From: Peribacillus sp. ACCC06369
Lineage (GTDB): Bacteria > Bacillota > Bacilli > Bacillales > DSM-1321
Length of the DNA: 64,000 bases
Direction: 5' to 3'
Assembly: GCF_030348945.1 (NCBI RefSeq)
Contig: NZ_JAUCEN010000001.1
Location: forward strand, 94,229-158,228
Part shown: positions 53,004 to 61,570 of the stretch, one piece after another
Numbering within the stretch: the stretch's first letter is position 1
How the letters are laid out: every line of letters starts with the position of its first letter
Program-made: the position numbers and the translations under genes
Notes under the pieces: generated by a model
What the model saw: the letters and a program-made list of their open reading frames with translations, nothing else
Databases searched by the model: none
What the model was told of the DNA's origin: nothing

Positions 53004-54542
53004 TTATTGAGGTTCAGGCATTACTACTACTTTCTCCGTACAAGAAGAGCAAAACTTAGCATATTGGATACACGTTTCTAATGAATCATTCTCCTCCATC
53101 GGCCACCATCGGATGGCTCCCATCGGAGCCACCGACGCAAAGGTTTCAAGTTCTGCAGGAATACGGCCAACAACTACGACTTCGATATCTTTAAAATTGG
53201 TATCAATTCCCTTTTGAAGAGTCTTAAATAACTGGGTATGATCATTTGTAGGACAGGAGTGAGGAATGGGAAATAGGATGGAAACCCTAGATAATTCCTC
53301 ATTAATGATATGAGCAGTTTTTCGTGCGGGATTATCTGTAGTTGTCTCCCATACACGACTATACGGCACACCCTCGGGTAAATCCAGTTCTTCCAACCTT
53401 GTGCGGATTCTCTGATGATAATAACTGTTCAGTTCTTTTACGAGGATTTGAATCTGCCTATTTCTCTGAAAGGTAGAGTTATCCCCATTTTCATTTCGAT
53501 ATTGGATATAGAGTAAATCGGGAATCGATACATACTTCGTACAAAGAAACGTCCGAACTAGCATGTCGTAATCGTCTGCAACCAATAGTTCTTCGCGGTG
53601 TCCTCCAATCAGATGGTAAAAATCCCTCCTCCACGCACGAGGATGATTCGGTAAACCAACCAAATGACGGATGGTGTTCCCATTGATGGTAGTGTGTCTT
53701 TGCACATTTTGCCATCGATTCATTTCATGTACCCAGACTCGATAATGTATACTGTATCCAAAACCACAATCCCAACCATACCAATGAGCATTATGGCTCC
53801 CTACGTGCACCTCTGCACAATCCCCATAAGCAAAGCCACATTCAGGGTGTTGTTGAAATGCCTCGACGATTTTCTTTAGACAGTCAGGAGTAAGGTCATC
53901 ATCATGATCTACTTCCACTAAAATTTCCCCTGTACATAGACCTGCCGCATACCGTTTGATTGCCCCTATGTAGCCATTACGGGAATCTTGGCGATACCTC
54001 CTCACACGGGGATCGTCTAGAGGGAGTAAGTCTTCGTTGTATGTCTCATCATCATCACCGGAGTCGTCTACAATAACCCATTCCCAATTGGAGTACGTCT
54101 GATTCAATAGAGAACGATAAGGTCGCTGAATTTTTTCTTTGGACTTGTAACTTGCTGTGAACACGGACACTAAGGGAGTATCTGAAGAAAAATGAGTCGA
54201 AGGTAGTGTTTTATTTTCTGGGAGAGGATCGGTATGTTTGAGCCAGCAGTAAAATAAATTGAATGGTTGAATTTCTGCTGGAGAATTGAAATGTAACCAA
54301 CGTTTTTTCTCGTGAGCAGGTAAGGAATACAGTGCCTTAAATTCCTCCCACCCCGTTCCCAATGAAACATAAACACGAGGATTTTTAGGATTTATATCCA
54401 ATAATGGATCTTCAGGTCCATACACCTTCACTGTGATGCCACTTTCAGCCAGTCTCATGAGCATTTCTTCCAATCCATCCCCTGAATTCCTCTTGGAAAC
54501 AAAAAGATGGACTGTCAAAAGTGGAGTATGATTGGTTGTCAT
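53004..54542 (-). CDS. GT2-family glycosyltransferase, large
   Basis: A 512-residue protein. An N-terminal part of about 115 residues without clear family is followed by a GT-A domain: PLVSVFTASYKSKEKIQRPY, YSNWEWVIVDDSGDDDETYN, ILVEVDHDDDLTPDCLKKIV (DxD-type metal site), HPRAWRRDFYHLIGGHREEL and VADDYDMLVRTFLCTKYVSI. The last 90 residues form another small alpha/beta region. AGGAGGG precedes the ATG. No membrane segment is visible, so it is a cytosolic enzyme of the surface-glycan pathway. Confidence 0.88.
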   Translation of the reverse strand: MTTNHTPLLTVHLFVSKRNSGDGLEEMLMRLAESGITVKVYGPEDPLLDINPKNPRVYVSLGTGWEEFKALYSLPAHEKKRWLHFNSPAEIQPFNLFYCWLKHTDPLPENKTLPSTHFSSDTPLVSVFTASYKSKEKIQRPYRSLLNQTYSNWEWVIVDDSGDDDETYNEDLLPLDDPRVRRYRQDSRNGYIGAIKRYAAGLCTGEILVEVDHDDDLTPDCLKKIVEAFQQHPECGFAYGDCAEVHVGSHNAHWYGWDCGFGYSIHYRVWVHEMNRWQNVQRHTTINGNTIRHLVGLPNHPRAWRRDFYHLIGGHREELLVADDYDMLVRTFLCTKYVSIPDLLYIQYRNENGDNSTFQRNRQIQILVKELNSYYHQRIRTRLEELDLPEGVPYSRVWETTTDNPARKTAHIINEELSRVSILFPIPHSCPTNDHTQLFKTLQKGIDTNFKDIEVVVVGRIPAELETFASVAPMGAIRWWPMEENDSLETCIQYAKFCSSCTEKVVVMPEPQ

Positions 54543-54756
54543 GTTTGCCCTCCTAAAATAAATATCTAATTAAGTATCAATTATCATGAATACTTATAGA
54601 TAGAAAATTTACCGTTATTATATACCGAGTAAATTTTTTAGGTTCCTTCCGAATATATAGTTTTAAACAAACTAATCCCATAGTTACAAATTTAATTTGA
54701 ACATTAAAACATGATCAACAAGAATGAACCACCTACATCTTAATCAAAAATTGAAA

Positions 54757-55767
54757 TTATCCATATATCAATTTCAACAGAGTTGCTAGTCTTTTCGCGT
54801 AAGTATGACTTTTTAATGTTTGAATATACCCACTTTGAGCAATAGTATTTCTCTCCTCGTCATGGTTTAAATAATAGTCTATCTTTTCAGTTAATTCCGA
54901 AGGAGATGTGTAAGTTTCAATTTCCTTCCCTATTTCATAATAACGTGGTAATTCTTGTCGAATATCCGAAAGCTGAAATGCGCCGCAGGCAGAAATTTCG
55001 AAGGTTCGAGGGTTAATTGAAAGGGCCGGTAGTTTATTACTGTTGCGGTTGAATAACGTAGTATCATCGTATAAACGATGGTTATTAATCACAATTTTGG
55101 ATTGATTCATAAGGCGAGCCGATGCACTCGGAGATAGGAATCCAAAATGGATTTTATCGGAAAGTAAATGATAATTCCGCATTCTGTCCCAACGTGACCC
55201 CACGATAAGTGTATTTTTTTTTGATAGAAAGGGAGCAATTTCGTCAAACAAAGAGATTCTGTTGTTCCAACCTGCCCCCATAAAACAAACGTCTATAAAG
55301 TTATCCTTCCTCTCTCTCTGATAATGAAAAATTTTTGTATTGACTGCGAGAGGTAAATAATGAACTTGGGGACAACCTAAAAGTTGATAGTAAGATACAC
55401 AGCTTAACTCTTGTGTAAAAACATAATGATAATGGGGGGCAATGTTTGTCATTACGTCTGTATAATATGGGTCATCCGTAAACCACACCGCTGTTTTAAT
55501 CCCCATTTCCCTAATGGCATTCACTTGGTCAATAGGAAATGTATCTCCCAGTAAAACAAGTACAAGGTCCGGCCTAAATTCAGCAGCAAGACTGACCACA
55601 TCTTGCTCTGCTTTGGCTGTATATACTTCACGCACTAAATTTCTAAGCTCCTTAATAATTCCTTGATTGATAATTGTATAGGTATCTCCATGCCTAGAAT
55701 GAACATAAAGTACACTTTTATTCCAGAAATCAAATCTGTCATTAAGTCCAATCTCATCTTTGACCAT
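54757..55767 (-). CDS. CgeB-like spore protein / glycosyltransferase
   Basis: A 336-residue protein of the CgeB type: SVLYVHSRHGDTYTIINQGI, RPDLVLVLLGDTFPIDQVNA, KTAVWFTDDPYYTDVMTNIA, DVCFMGAGWNNRISLFDEIA and the C-terminal INPRTFEISACGAFQLSDIR. CgeB proteins belong to the outermost spore layer in B. subtilis and look like GT-B enzymes. The ATG at 55767 has no good ribosome site. A better one (AAAAGGAG) precedes an ATG at 55868 whose frame joins this one if the A10 tract at 55820-55829 gains one base. Confidence 0.85.
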   Translation of the reverse strand: MVKDEIGLNDRFDFWNKSVLYVHSRHGDTYTIINQGIIKELRNLVREVYTAKAEQDVVSLAAEFRPDLVLVLLGDTFPIDQVNAIREMGIKTAVWFTDDPYYTDVMTNIAPHYHYVFTQELSCVSYYQLLGCPQVHYLPLAVNTKIFHYQRERKDNFIDVCFMGAGWNNRISLFDEIAPFLSKKNTLIVGSRWDRMRNYHLLSDKIHFGFLSPSASARLMNQSKIVINNHRLYDDTTLFNRNSNKLPALSINPRTFEISACGAFQLSDIRQELPRYYEIGKEIETYTSPSELTEKIDYYLNHDEERNTIAQSGYIQTLKSHTYAKRLATLLKLIYG

Positions 55768-55868
55768 TAAATCCGATGATTGACCCTCCCCCGCTTCTTT
55801 CCGCTCAACAGTGTAACCGTTTTTTTTTTGTCATTAAATTCATTTTTAATATCATTTTCTTTGAGCAT

Positions 55869-56860
55869 CTCTATTTTTATCTCCTTTTCCTACTTAAATA
55901 TTGCCTTTTCTAGTTCCCACTGAAGCAAATCTAAGTCCATGAGTTCAAAATTGAGAACTTTACACAAGCCTTGTTTGTCTTATGCTTTTATATAAATCAT
56001 TCAAGCTAGTACAACAAATCTTTGGTTTTTAATTCATTATCAAGGTTGGACGAAGATAATATTCCACACGTACAAGAATCGGCAATGGCTAGCTATATTA
56101 TGAAATGAAAGTCATATTGGAACTCGGGAAAGCAATTTCCATTTTATTTATAAATAAATATAATACATTTTAGGTCTTCTTAATCACGAAAAAATAAAGC
56201 AAGTGAGAAATCCCATTGGTACAAAAGGTTATCTTTATCACCGTTATTCTTCCTTATTAATATGTGAAATAGTAGAAAATATGACTCAATGAAAAACTCA
56301 AACCTTCTTGTCATAATTTAATAACACCACAATATCAATGGATACTTTTGTAGCGAAATGGCGATGTAAATTTCTTGTGCCGCTATGTTGAAAGGACTTG
56401 AAGTGTCTACAAAAGGCGTGAATTAAAGATCGAGTATGCAAAAGCTACGAAGCAAGCATGTAATTTCCAGTAAAATCAATAAAATTTTGAATCAGTTGAA
56501 GTCTATTACCCTGGCGTTAGCAATATATTTAGGTTAGGAAAGCAATTGAATATTCATACAATCATGAAAAAAACTCCACTTTTACGTCCTAACCTTGAAA
56601 AAAAAGAAAAGTTAATCCCCCATTTATCTGAGATAGAATAATCTTAATATATAGTATTTTTGACCCTCTCCATTCACGTTTTGAACAACGAGTATTGGCT
56701 GAATAATTTGAACACATTGGGTAAAAAAATACCATTGGGGTCTTGGTCGGTCTTTTGGGGAGGACTTTTACTAATGAAGACATACCGGAAATAATATTGT
56801 ACGCAGAGTACATGCAAAGTTCAAAATAAGTTTTCATGTATCTTTCAAAAACAAAACAAG
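55869..56860. other. Long intergenic stretch, no gene recognised
   Basis: About 1 kb of AT-rich DNA between divergent genes. Stops occur in all frames; no convincing relic, promoter or repeat was identified beyond the ribosome site at the start of the next gene. Confidence 0.4.
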
Positions 56861-56872
56861 GGGGATGTCATT

Positions 56873-57736
56873 GTGGGAAATCCTTTAGTTAGTGTAGTCA
56901 TTCCTGCGTATAATCGACCGGATACTTTAAAAATAGCGATTGACAGTGTATTAGAACAAACCTACCCTAATATCGAAATTATTATTTGTGATGATAGTAC
57001 AGATGATCGAGTACAAGAAATGCTTGGACCTTATTTAGGTTCAAATCCTAAAATTAAGTATTATAAAAACGAAAAAAATTTATTTCTAAAAAATTGGCAT
57101 AAATGCTATGATTTGGCATCAGGGGAATATATTAATTACTTGATGGATGATGACGTTTTCCAAAAAGAAAAAATTGCGAAAATGATCTATTTTTTTAATG
57201 AATTCGAAAATATTACACTTGTCACATCTTATCGACAAACTATCGATGAATCAGGTCAATTTCTCCCTCCTATTGGTGCAACGGCAAGGTTATATGATGA
57301 AACAAGAATCTTTGACGGAAAGGTGTTGGGAAACCTTGCATTAATTCGTTGTCAAAATGTCATCGGTGAACCGACAACAGTGTTATTTAGAAAAAAAGAT
57401 CTTACCGAACTTTATGGAGTATACAAAGGGAAACAGTATTCTCTTATCAATGATCTTGCAGCCTGGTTGTCATTGCTCTCCAAAGGGAAAGCTGTATATA
57501 TTCCCGAAGCTCTTAGTTATTTTCGAAGACATCCTAATCAAAATAACAATACACTAGGACTAAAAACATTTAGTGAATGGTTAGATATTATGATTGCCTC
57601 ACGAGGAGATGGTTTTCTTGATACGAACCATTTATTCAAAACTGCTCTTCACTCTTATCGTGAACGTGTAAAGAATTATCATGAATTTGTAGAAGATATC
57701 AAGCAGATTGATATGATATTAACAACCCTTGACTAA
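56873..57736 (+). CDS. GT2-family glycosyltransferase
   Basis: A 287-residue GT-A enzyme: NPLVSVVIPAYNRPDTLKIA, YPNIEIIICDDSTDDRVQEM, GEYINYLMDDDVFQKEKIAK (metal site), and a later ALIRCQNVIGEPTTVLFRKK and LINDLAAWLSLLSKGKAVYI. A GTG start after AAGGGGGATG. It is of SpsA-like size. It begins the rightward set of genes of the island. Confidence 0.9.
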   Translation: MGNPLVSVVIPAYNRPDTLKIAIDSVLEQTYPNIEIIICDDSTDDRVQEMLGPYLGSNPKIKYYKNEKNLFLKNWHKCYDLASGEYINYLMDDDVFQKEKIAKMIYFFNEFENITLVTSYRQTIDESGQFLPPIGATARLYDETRIFDGKVLGNLALIRCQNVIGEPTTVLFRKKDLTELYGVYKGKQYSLINDLAAWLSLLSKGKAVYIPEALSYFRRHPNQNNNTLGLKTFSEWLDIMIASRGDGFLDTNHLFKTALHSYRERVKNYHEFVEDIKQIDMILTTLD

Positions 57737-57904
57737 AAATCTAGCTTTGTGACGCTTAGTTGTTCATTAATTAGTAAAGGCAATTTATTTGATAAAAAGG
57801 CATTGAGGATATTATTAAGTGAATTTCAATAATGTTTCCACTCCTTTATAGAATAGTTAAATTCACACTTGTTAGTAAAGGAAGCTTACTTTACTATCTT
57901 TTGC

Positions 57905-58238
57905 AGATAATATGGTCTTGAAATAGACCAATTAACTCCAATTTTAGGGTCGTCCCAAAAATTTCATGTTCAGAATAATAGTACTGGTCTACTTTATAAA
58001 TACATTCATATTAAAAACAAGTGTGCAAAAGCCATGAGCCAAACCTCTTGGAATACGATCTATCCACTAACCAAATTATAGAGGTTTAAAAGAATAACAA
58101 CACTAACATCAAAAATGGCGTCTGAACAAACTCGACCAACTTTGTGATAAAGAATGGTTTTCTTAATAAAATGTATTTTGCCCAATTTCAAAGCGGCTCT
58201 AGGATTTGTACTTGAAGTTTTGTATCTTTGACATTCAT
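57905..58238 (-). pseudogene. rmlC: dTDP-4-dehydrorhamnose 3,5-epimerase (RmlC) relic
   Basis: The minus strand begins MNVKDTKLQVQILEP. In changing frames it then reads CSDAIFDVSVVI (family KGAIFDVAVDI), IDRIPRGLAHGFCTL (family IPxGFAHGF) and VDQYYYSEHE (family xxYYxPEHE) and fades out. The order and spacing are those of RmlC. Several frameshifts and the missing His base region show it is dead. Confidence 0.65.
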
Positions 58239-58594
58239 ATCCCACCGTTTTTTTTTGTGCCAGCATTCTCCATTAACCATTTTCTATTATTGATAGCAAG
58301 GTTGATATGATACCAAGCTTATATAACCGGATGGCTTTAATCGAAGCTTTCTGGTATCTTTTTTGACATCTCCTTTATTTGGATGGTGGTTAATGATTTG
58401 TATATACTTCCACTTTTGAATATCTCAATTTAAACCCAATATAACTACAATATCGTAATCTGAAATCCATACGATTAATAAAATAAGAATCCTCTTCAGT
58501 TTATCACTAAAAAAACCTATTTCTTTTATACTGGACTCTTTAGATCATTATTATCAATTGAATGGGTCAACCCAATCCAATTAATTAAATAATA
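58239..58594. other. Intergenic stretch upstream of the WbsX-type gene
   Basis: A minus-strand piece LAINNRKWLMENAG near 58265-58310 might be the end of another nucleotide-sugar gene upstream of the rmlC relic, but this is too short to assign. Confidence 0.3.
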
Positions 58595-58642
58595 ATGAAA
58601 CAAGGTGTTCTAGTTAAACATTATTATAGGAGTGACAAAAAT

Positions 58643-59698
58643 TTGAAACTTATAGCCTTCTATTTGCCCCAATTTCATCAAATTCCAGAAAATAACCTTT
58701 GGTGGGGACAAGGATTTACCGAATGGACCAATACAAAAAAAGGTCAAACGTTGTTTCCTGGACATAATCAACCGAGGGAACCTTATCAAGATTATTACTA
58801 TGATTTGACAGATGCAACTGCAAGAAAATGGCAAGCACAAATTGCCAAAAAATACGGTATCTATGGATTTTGCTACTATCATTATTGGTTCAAGGGGAAA
58901 AGGTTACTTGAAAAACCATTTAATGAGGTTCTTCGAACAGGAGAACCTGATCTTCCCTTCTGTCTCTCATGGGCAAATGAACCATGGACTAGAAGGTGGG
59001 ATGGGTGGATTCACGACGTCTTAATGCCTCAAGATTATGGTGATGAAGAGGATTGGAAAGAACACTTTGATTTCCTACTAACAGCATTTAAGGATGAAAG
59101 GTATATCAGGGTGGACAACAAACCTTTATTTACTATATATCGATCCGGTAGCATACCAAGATGTGAAGAAATGTTACTATATTGGCAAAATCTAGCTAAA
59201 CAAAATGGACTTGAGGGTATTTACTTTGTTAAAACCTTAGCGGCATTCACGATTCCTGAAATTGCAGGGTTCGATGCTTGTCTAGAATTTGAACCCGGTT
59301 ACACTTTGAATCATGGAGGTGGTTATACTTTCCGGAGAGCTGTGGATGGGTATCAACAAAAGTTTATTGTGATGGACTATGATCAAGTATGTTCACGTAT
59401 GTTAGATAGATCTGATATAAAGAAAAATATAAAGACATTTCCAGGTGCATTTATTGATTGGGATAACTCGGCCAGAGTAGGAAATCGAGCACTCATTTTT
59501 AAAGGGTCAACCCCTGAAAAATTCTCTTACTATCTAAGCCAACAAATTCAAAAAGCAGTGAACATAAATAATAGTGAATTTTTGTTTATCAATGCTTGGA
59601 ATGAGTGGGCGGAAGGAACATATTTGGAGCCAGATAAGAAGTATGGATATCAATATTTGGAAGCAGTAAAAAATGCATTGAATAATAATGGATTTTGA
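58643..59698 (+). CDS. WbsX-type (GH99-like) polysaccharide biosynthesis protein
   Basis: The start is TTG at 58643, with TAGGAGTGA eight bases before it and the family N-terminus KLIAFYLPQFHQIPENNLWW directly following; the ATG at 58595 has no site. The 351-residue product continues GFTEWTNTKKGQTLFPGHNQ, YGIYGFCYYHYWFKGKRLLE, LPFCLSWANEPWTRRWDGW and ends FINAWNEWAEGTYLEPDKKY, all hallmarks of the WbsX family found in O-antigen and surface-glycan clusters. The reaction is not firmly established for the family. Confidence 0.9.
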   Translation: MKLIAFYLPQFHQIPENNLWWGQGFTEWTNTKKGQTLFPGHNQPREPYQDYYYDLTDATARKWQAQIAKKYGIYGFCYYHYWFKGKRLLEKPFNEVLRTGEPDLPFCLSWANEPWTRRWDGWIHDVLMPQDYGDEEDWKEHFDFLLTAFKDERYIRVDNKPLFTIYRSGSIPRCEEMLLYWQNLAKQNGLEGIYFVKTLAAFTIPEIAGFDACLEFEPGYTLNHGGGYTFRRAVDGYQQKFIVMDYDQVCSRMLDRSDIKKNIKTFPGAFIDWDNSARVGNRALIFKGSTPEKFSYYLSQQIQKAVNINNSEFLFINAWNEWAEGTYLEPDKKYGYQYLEAVKNALNNNGF

Positions 59699-59788
59699 TA
59701 AACTTTTCTATAAATCTTAGTAACTCTTCAAATTATTTAGATAATTATTGGATGTATGAAACTACGATAAAAGAGGTGACTAAATAAA

Positions 59789-60385
59789 TTGAATACACAA
59801 GGAGATTATCCTCAATTAAAGATTAGTGAATTGTATAGTTTCATTGAAAGCGTAGATGGCTGGTTGACACATTTGGAACAAACGGCACTTCTGCATCTAC
59901 CAGCTTTAGTTGACCATTTGAAAGGAGACATCATTGAGATTGGTTCTTATAAAGGAAAAAGTACAACAGCCTTAGGTCTCGGAAGTAAGTGGATTAGTGA
60001 GCGCAAACGTTCGATATATGCAATTGATCCATTTATTCCTGATAAAGATTATCATGGAAATTACTTTAACGATTTTCAAAAAGCAATTAAAGGTTTTCAA
60101 TTAGAGAACTATGTAATTCCAATAAAGAACTACAGTCATGAAGCAATTGTTGATTGCCCTGAGCTTATTTCAGCACTTTTTGTTGATGGCAATCATAGCT
60201 ATTTAAGCGTAAAGCAGGATATACAACTTTATGCTCCAAGAGTCGTAACCGGAGGCATGATTGCATTTCATGACTACAGTACTTACCTAGATGTCAAAAG
60301 AGCTGTTGATGAACTTTGTGAGAGTAAAGAATACGTATATGTCTGTGATTACGACAGTTTGCGCCTAATCCGTAAATTAAACTAA
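59789..60385 (+). CDS. Class I SAM-dependent methyltransferase
   Basis: A TTG start after AGAGGTGA. The 198-residue Rossmann protein has motif I DIIEIGSYKGKSTTALGLGS, the acidic end of strand 2 YAIDPFIPDKDYHG, and SALFVDGNHSYLSVKQDIQL with HDYSTYLDVKRAVDEL, as in the Methyltransf_24 group that often modifies surface sugars. It is last of the rightward gene set and probably methylates a glycan, which is inference from context. Confidence 0.87.
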   Translation: MNTQGDYPQLKISELYSFIESVDGWLTHLEQTALLHLPALVDHLKGDIIEIGSYKGKSTTALGLGSKWISERKRSIYAIDPFIPDKDYHGNYFNDFQKAIKGFQLENYVIPIKNYSHEAIVDCPELISALFVDGNHSYLSVKQDIQLYAPRVVTGGMIAFHDYSTYLDVKRAVDELCESKEYVYVCDYDSLRLIRKLN

Positions 60386-60785
60386 AATCTTTAAATAATA
60401 CAATGCATGCAGTACTACGCTCTTTGTATAGGAGAATAAATAACACCTTTAAATAATAATTTTGAAGGTGTTATCTTATAACTAGTAGTACAAGATTAAC
60501 CTTTGACTACTCCTTACCGTGCCATGATTCCACTAAACTCGAACAGCTGAAAAAGAACCACTTGGTTATATCGTTAGCTTTTATGATGAACTTTCCTCTA
60601 CGTATTGGATCTCATTCGAATGCAACCGCATCTTTTTCCCTCCATCTCTTTAGGTCTTTTCCTTTAATTTTGATATTTCTTTTTGTTCTTTGATATATTT
60701 TTCTTCTTTCTTCCTTCCAACGCTTTTTTTATATTTACTTTTTGGTCTAACTCCCACTGTGTTAATGCAAAATCCTTCATTTAAA

Positions 60786-61113
60786 TCACGATTCGAAAAG
60801 TGGGTGCGTAACAATTAAAACCTCCACTTACCCTGAACAATTAAAGGCAAATGTTGCAATTGAATTAAATACCCAAATTTCAAAATTGTATATGATGGTT
60901 TTTCTATACACAAGCAACAGAAGCGAGTCGATGAGAAGATTCTTAACTTTATTTAAAGAAGCAAGTGAACTTTACGATAAAATGAATGGCAAAGAAAGCA
61001 ATAAGAACTTTACCCATATGGTTTTTTCTAGATACCCGTCTGTAGATGAAACACATAAGGAAATACGAGTATTACAAGCATTTTTTAAGCAGTGCGGTAT
61101 CATCAAAGTATGA
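60786..61113 (+). pseudogene. Possible gene fragment of unknown family
   Basis: A continuous frame reads YPEQLKANVAIELNTQISKL, YMMVFLYTSNRSESMRRFLT, LFKEASELYDKMNGKESNKN and ends CGIIKV. The helices look genuine, but there is no good start codon or ribosome site. A gene relic or an unrecognised small gene starting TTG at 60886. Confidence 0.4.
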
Positions 61114-61436
61114 AATTCCATTGCTTTTATTTTTCATTTGTTAAATGTTTTTTACCAAAATAATCAGCATGAGTTAGAGCTCAATAATGAATTGGATTTG
61201 GTTATTTCAAATCCGCCTCAAGACTTGTCCCGAAATGAATAGATACCTTTAAAGTATATGTTAAGATTTATTTTACTTTCCCCTACTTTATATAGCTGCT
61301 TTACGATCCTCTAATTTAACGAATCTGATCTTTACTATTTATTATACATTCAGGATGGGAATCGATTTTTAAATAAAAATACCTGACCCCATAAGAACTT
61401 GGCAGTCAGGTAGTCAGGATTAAAGCCAGAAATAAA
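61114..61436. other. Intergenic stretch, nothing recognised
   Basis: AT-rich; an ACCTGAC/GTCAGGT hairpin lies near 61381-61411. Confidence 0.4.
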
Positions 61437-61440
61437 AAAA

Positions 61441-61474
61441 GATTGTAGAGAAAAATATAACTTTCTCTACAATC
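61441..61474 (-). terminator. Terminator of the BclB-like gene
   Basis: GATTGTAGAGAAA and TTTCTCTACAATC arms, followed on the minus strand by T7. Confidence 0.85.
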
Positions 61475-61570
61475 TGAGCCAATTTATTTTCAAAAGGATT
61501 GTGCTCCATTTTGTTTTTCTGAAATTCATTTGTTAGATAAAATTGGAGTATTCAGAATTCCTGTTTTTTA

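Noticed and set aside
58060..58266. 68-codon minus-strand frame
   Set aside because: One frame of the rmlC relic; the conserved motifs are spread over several frames.
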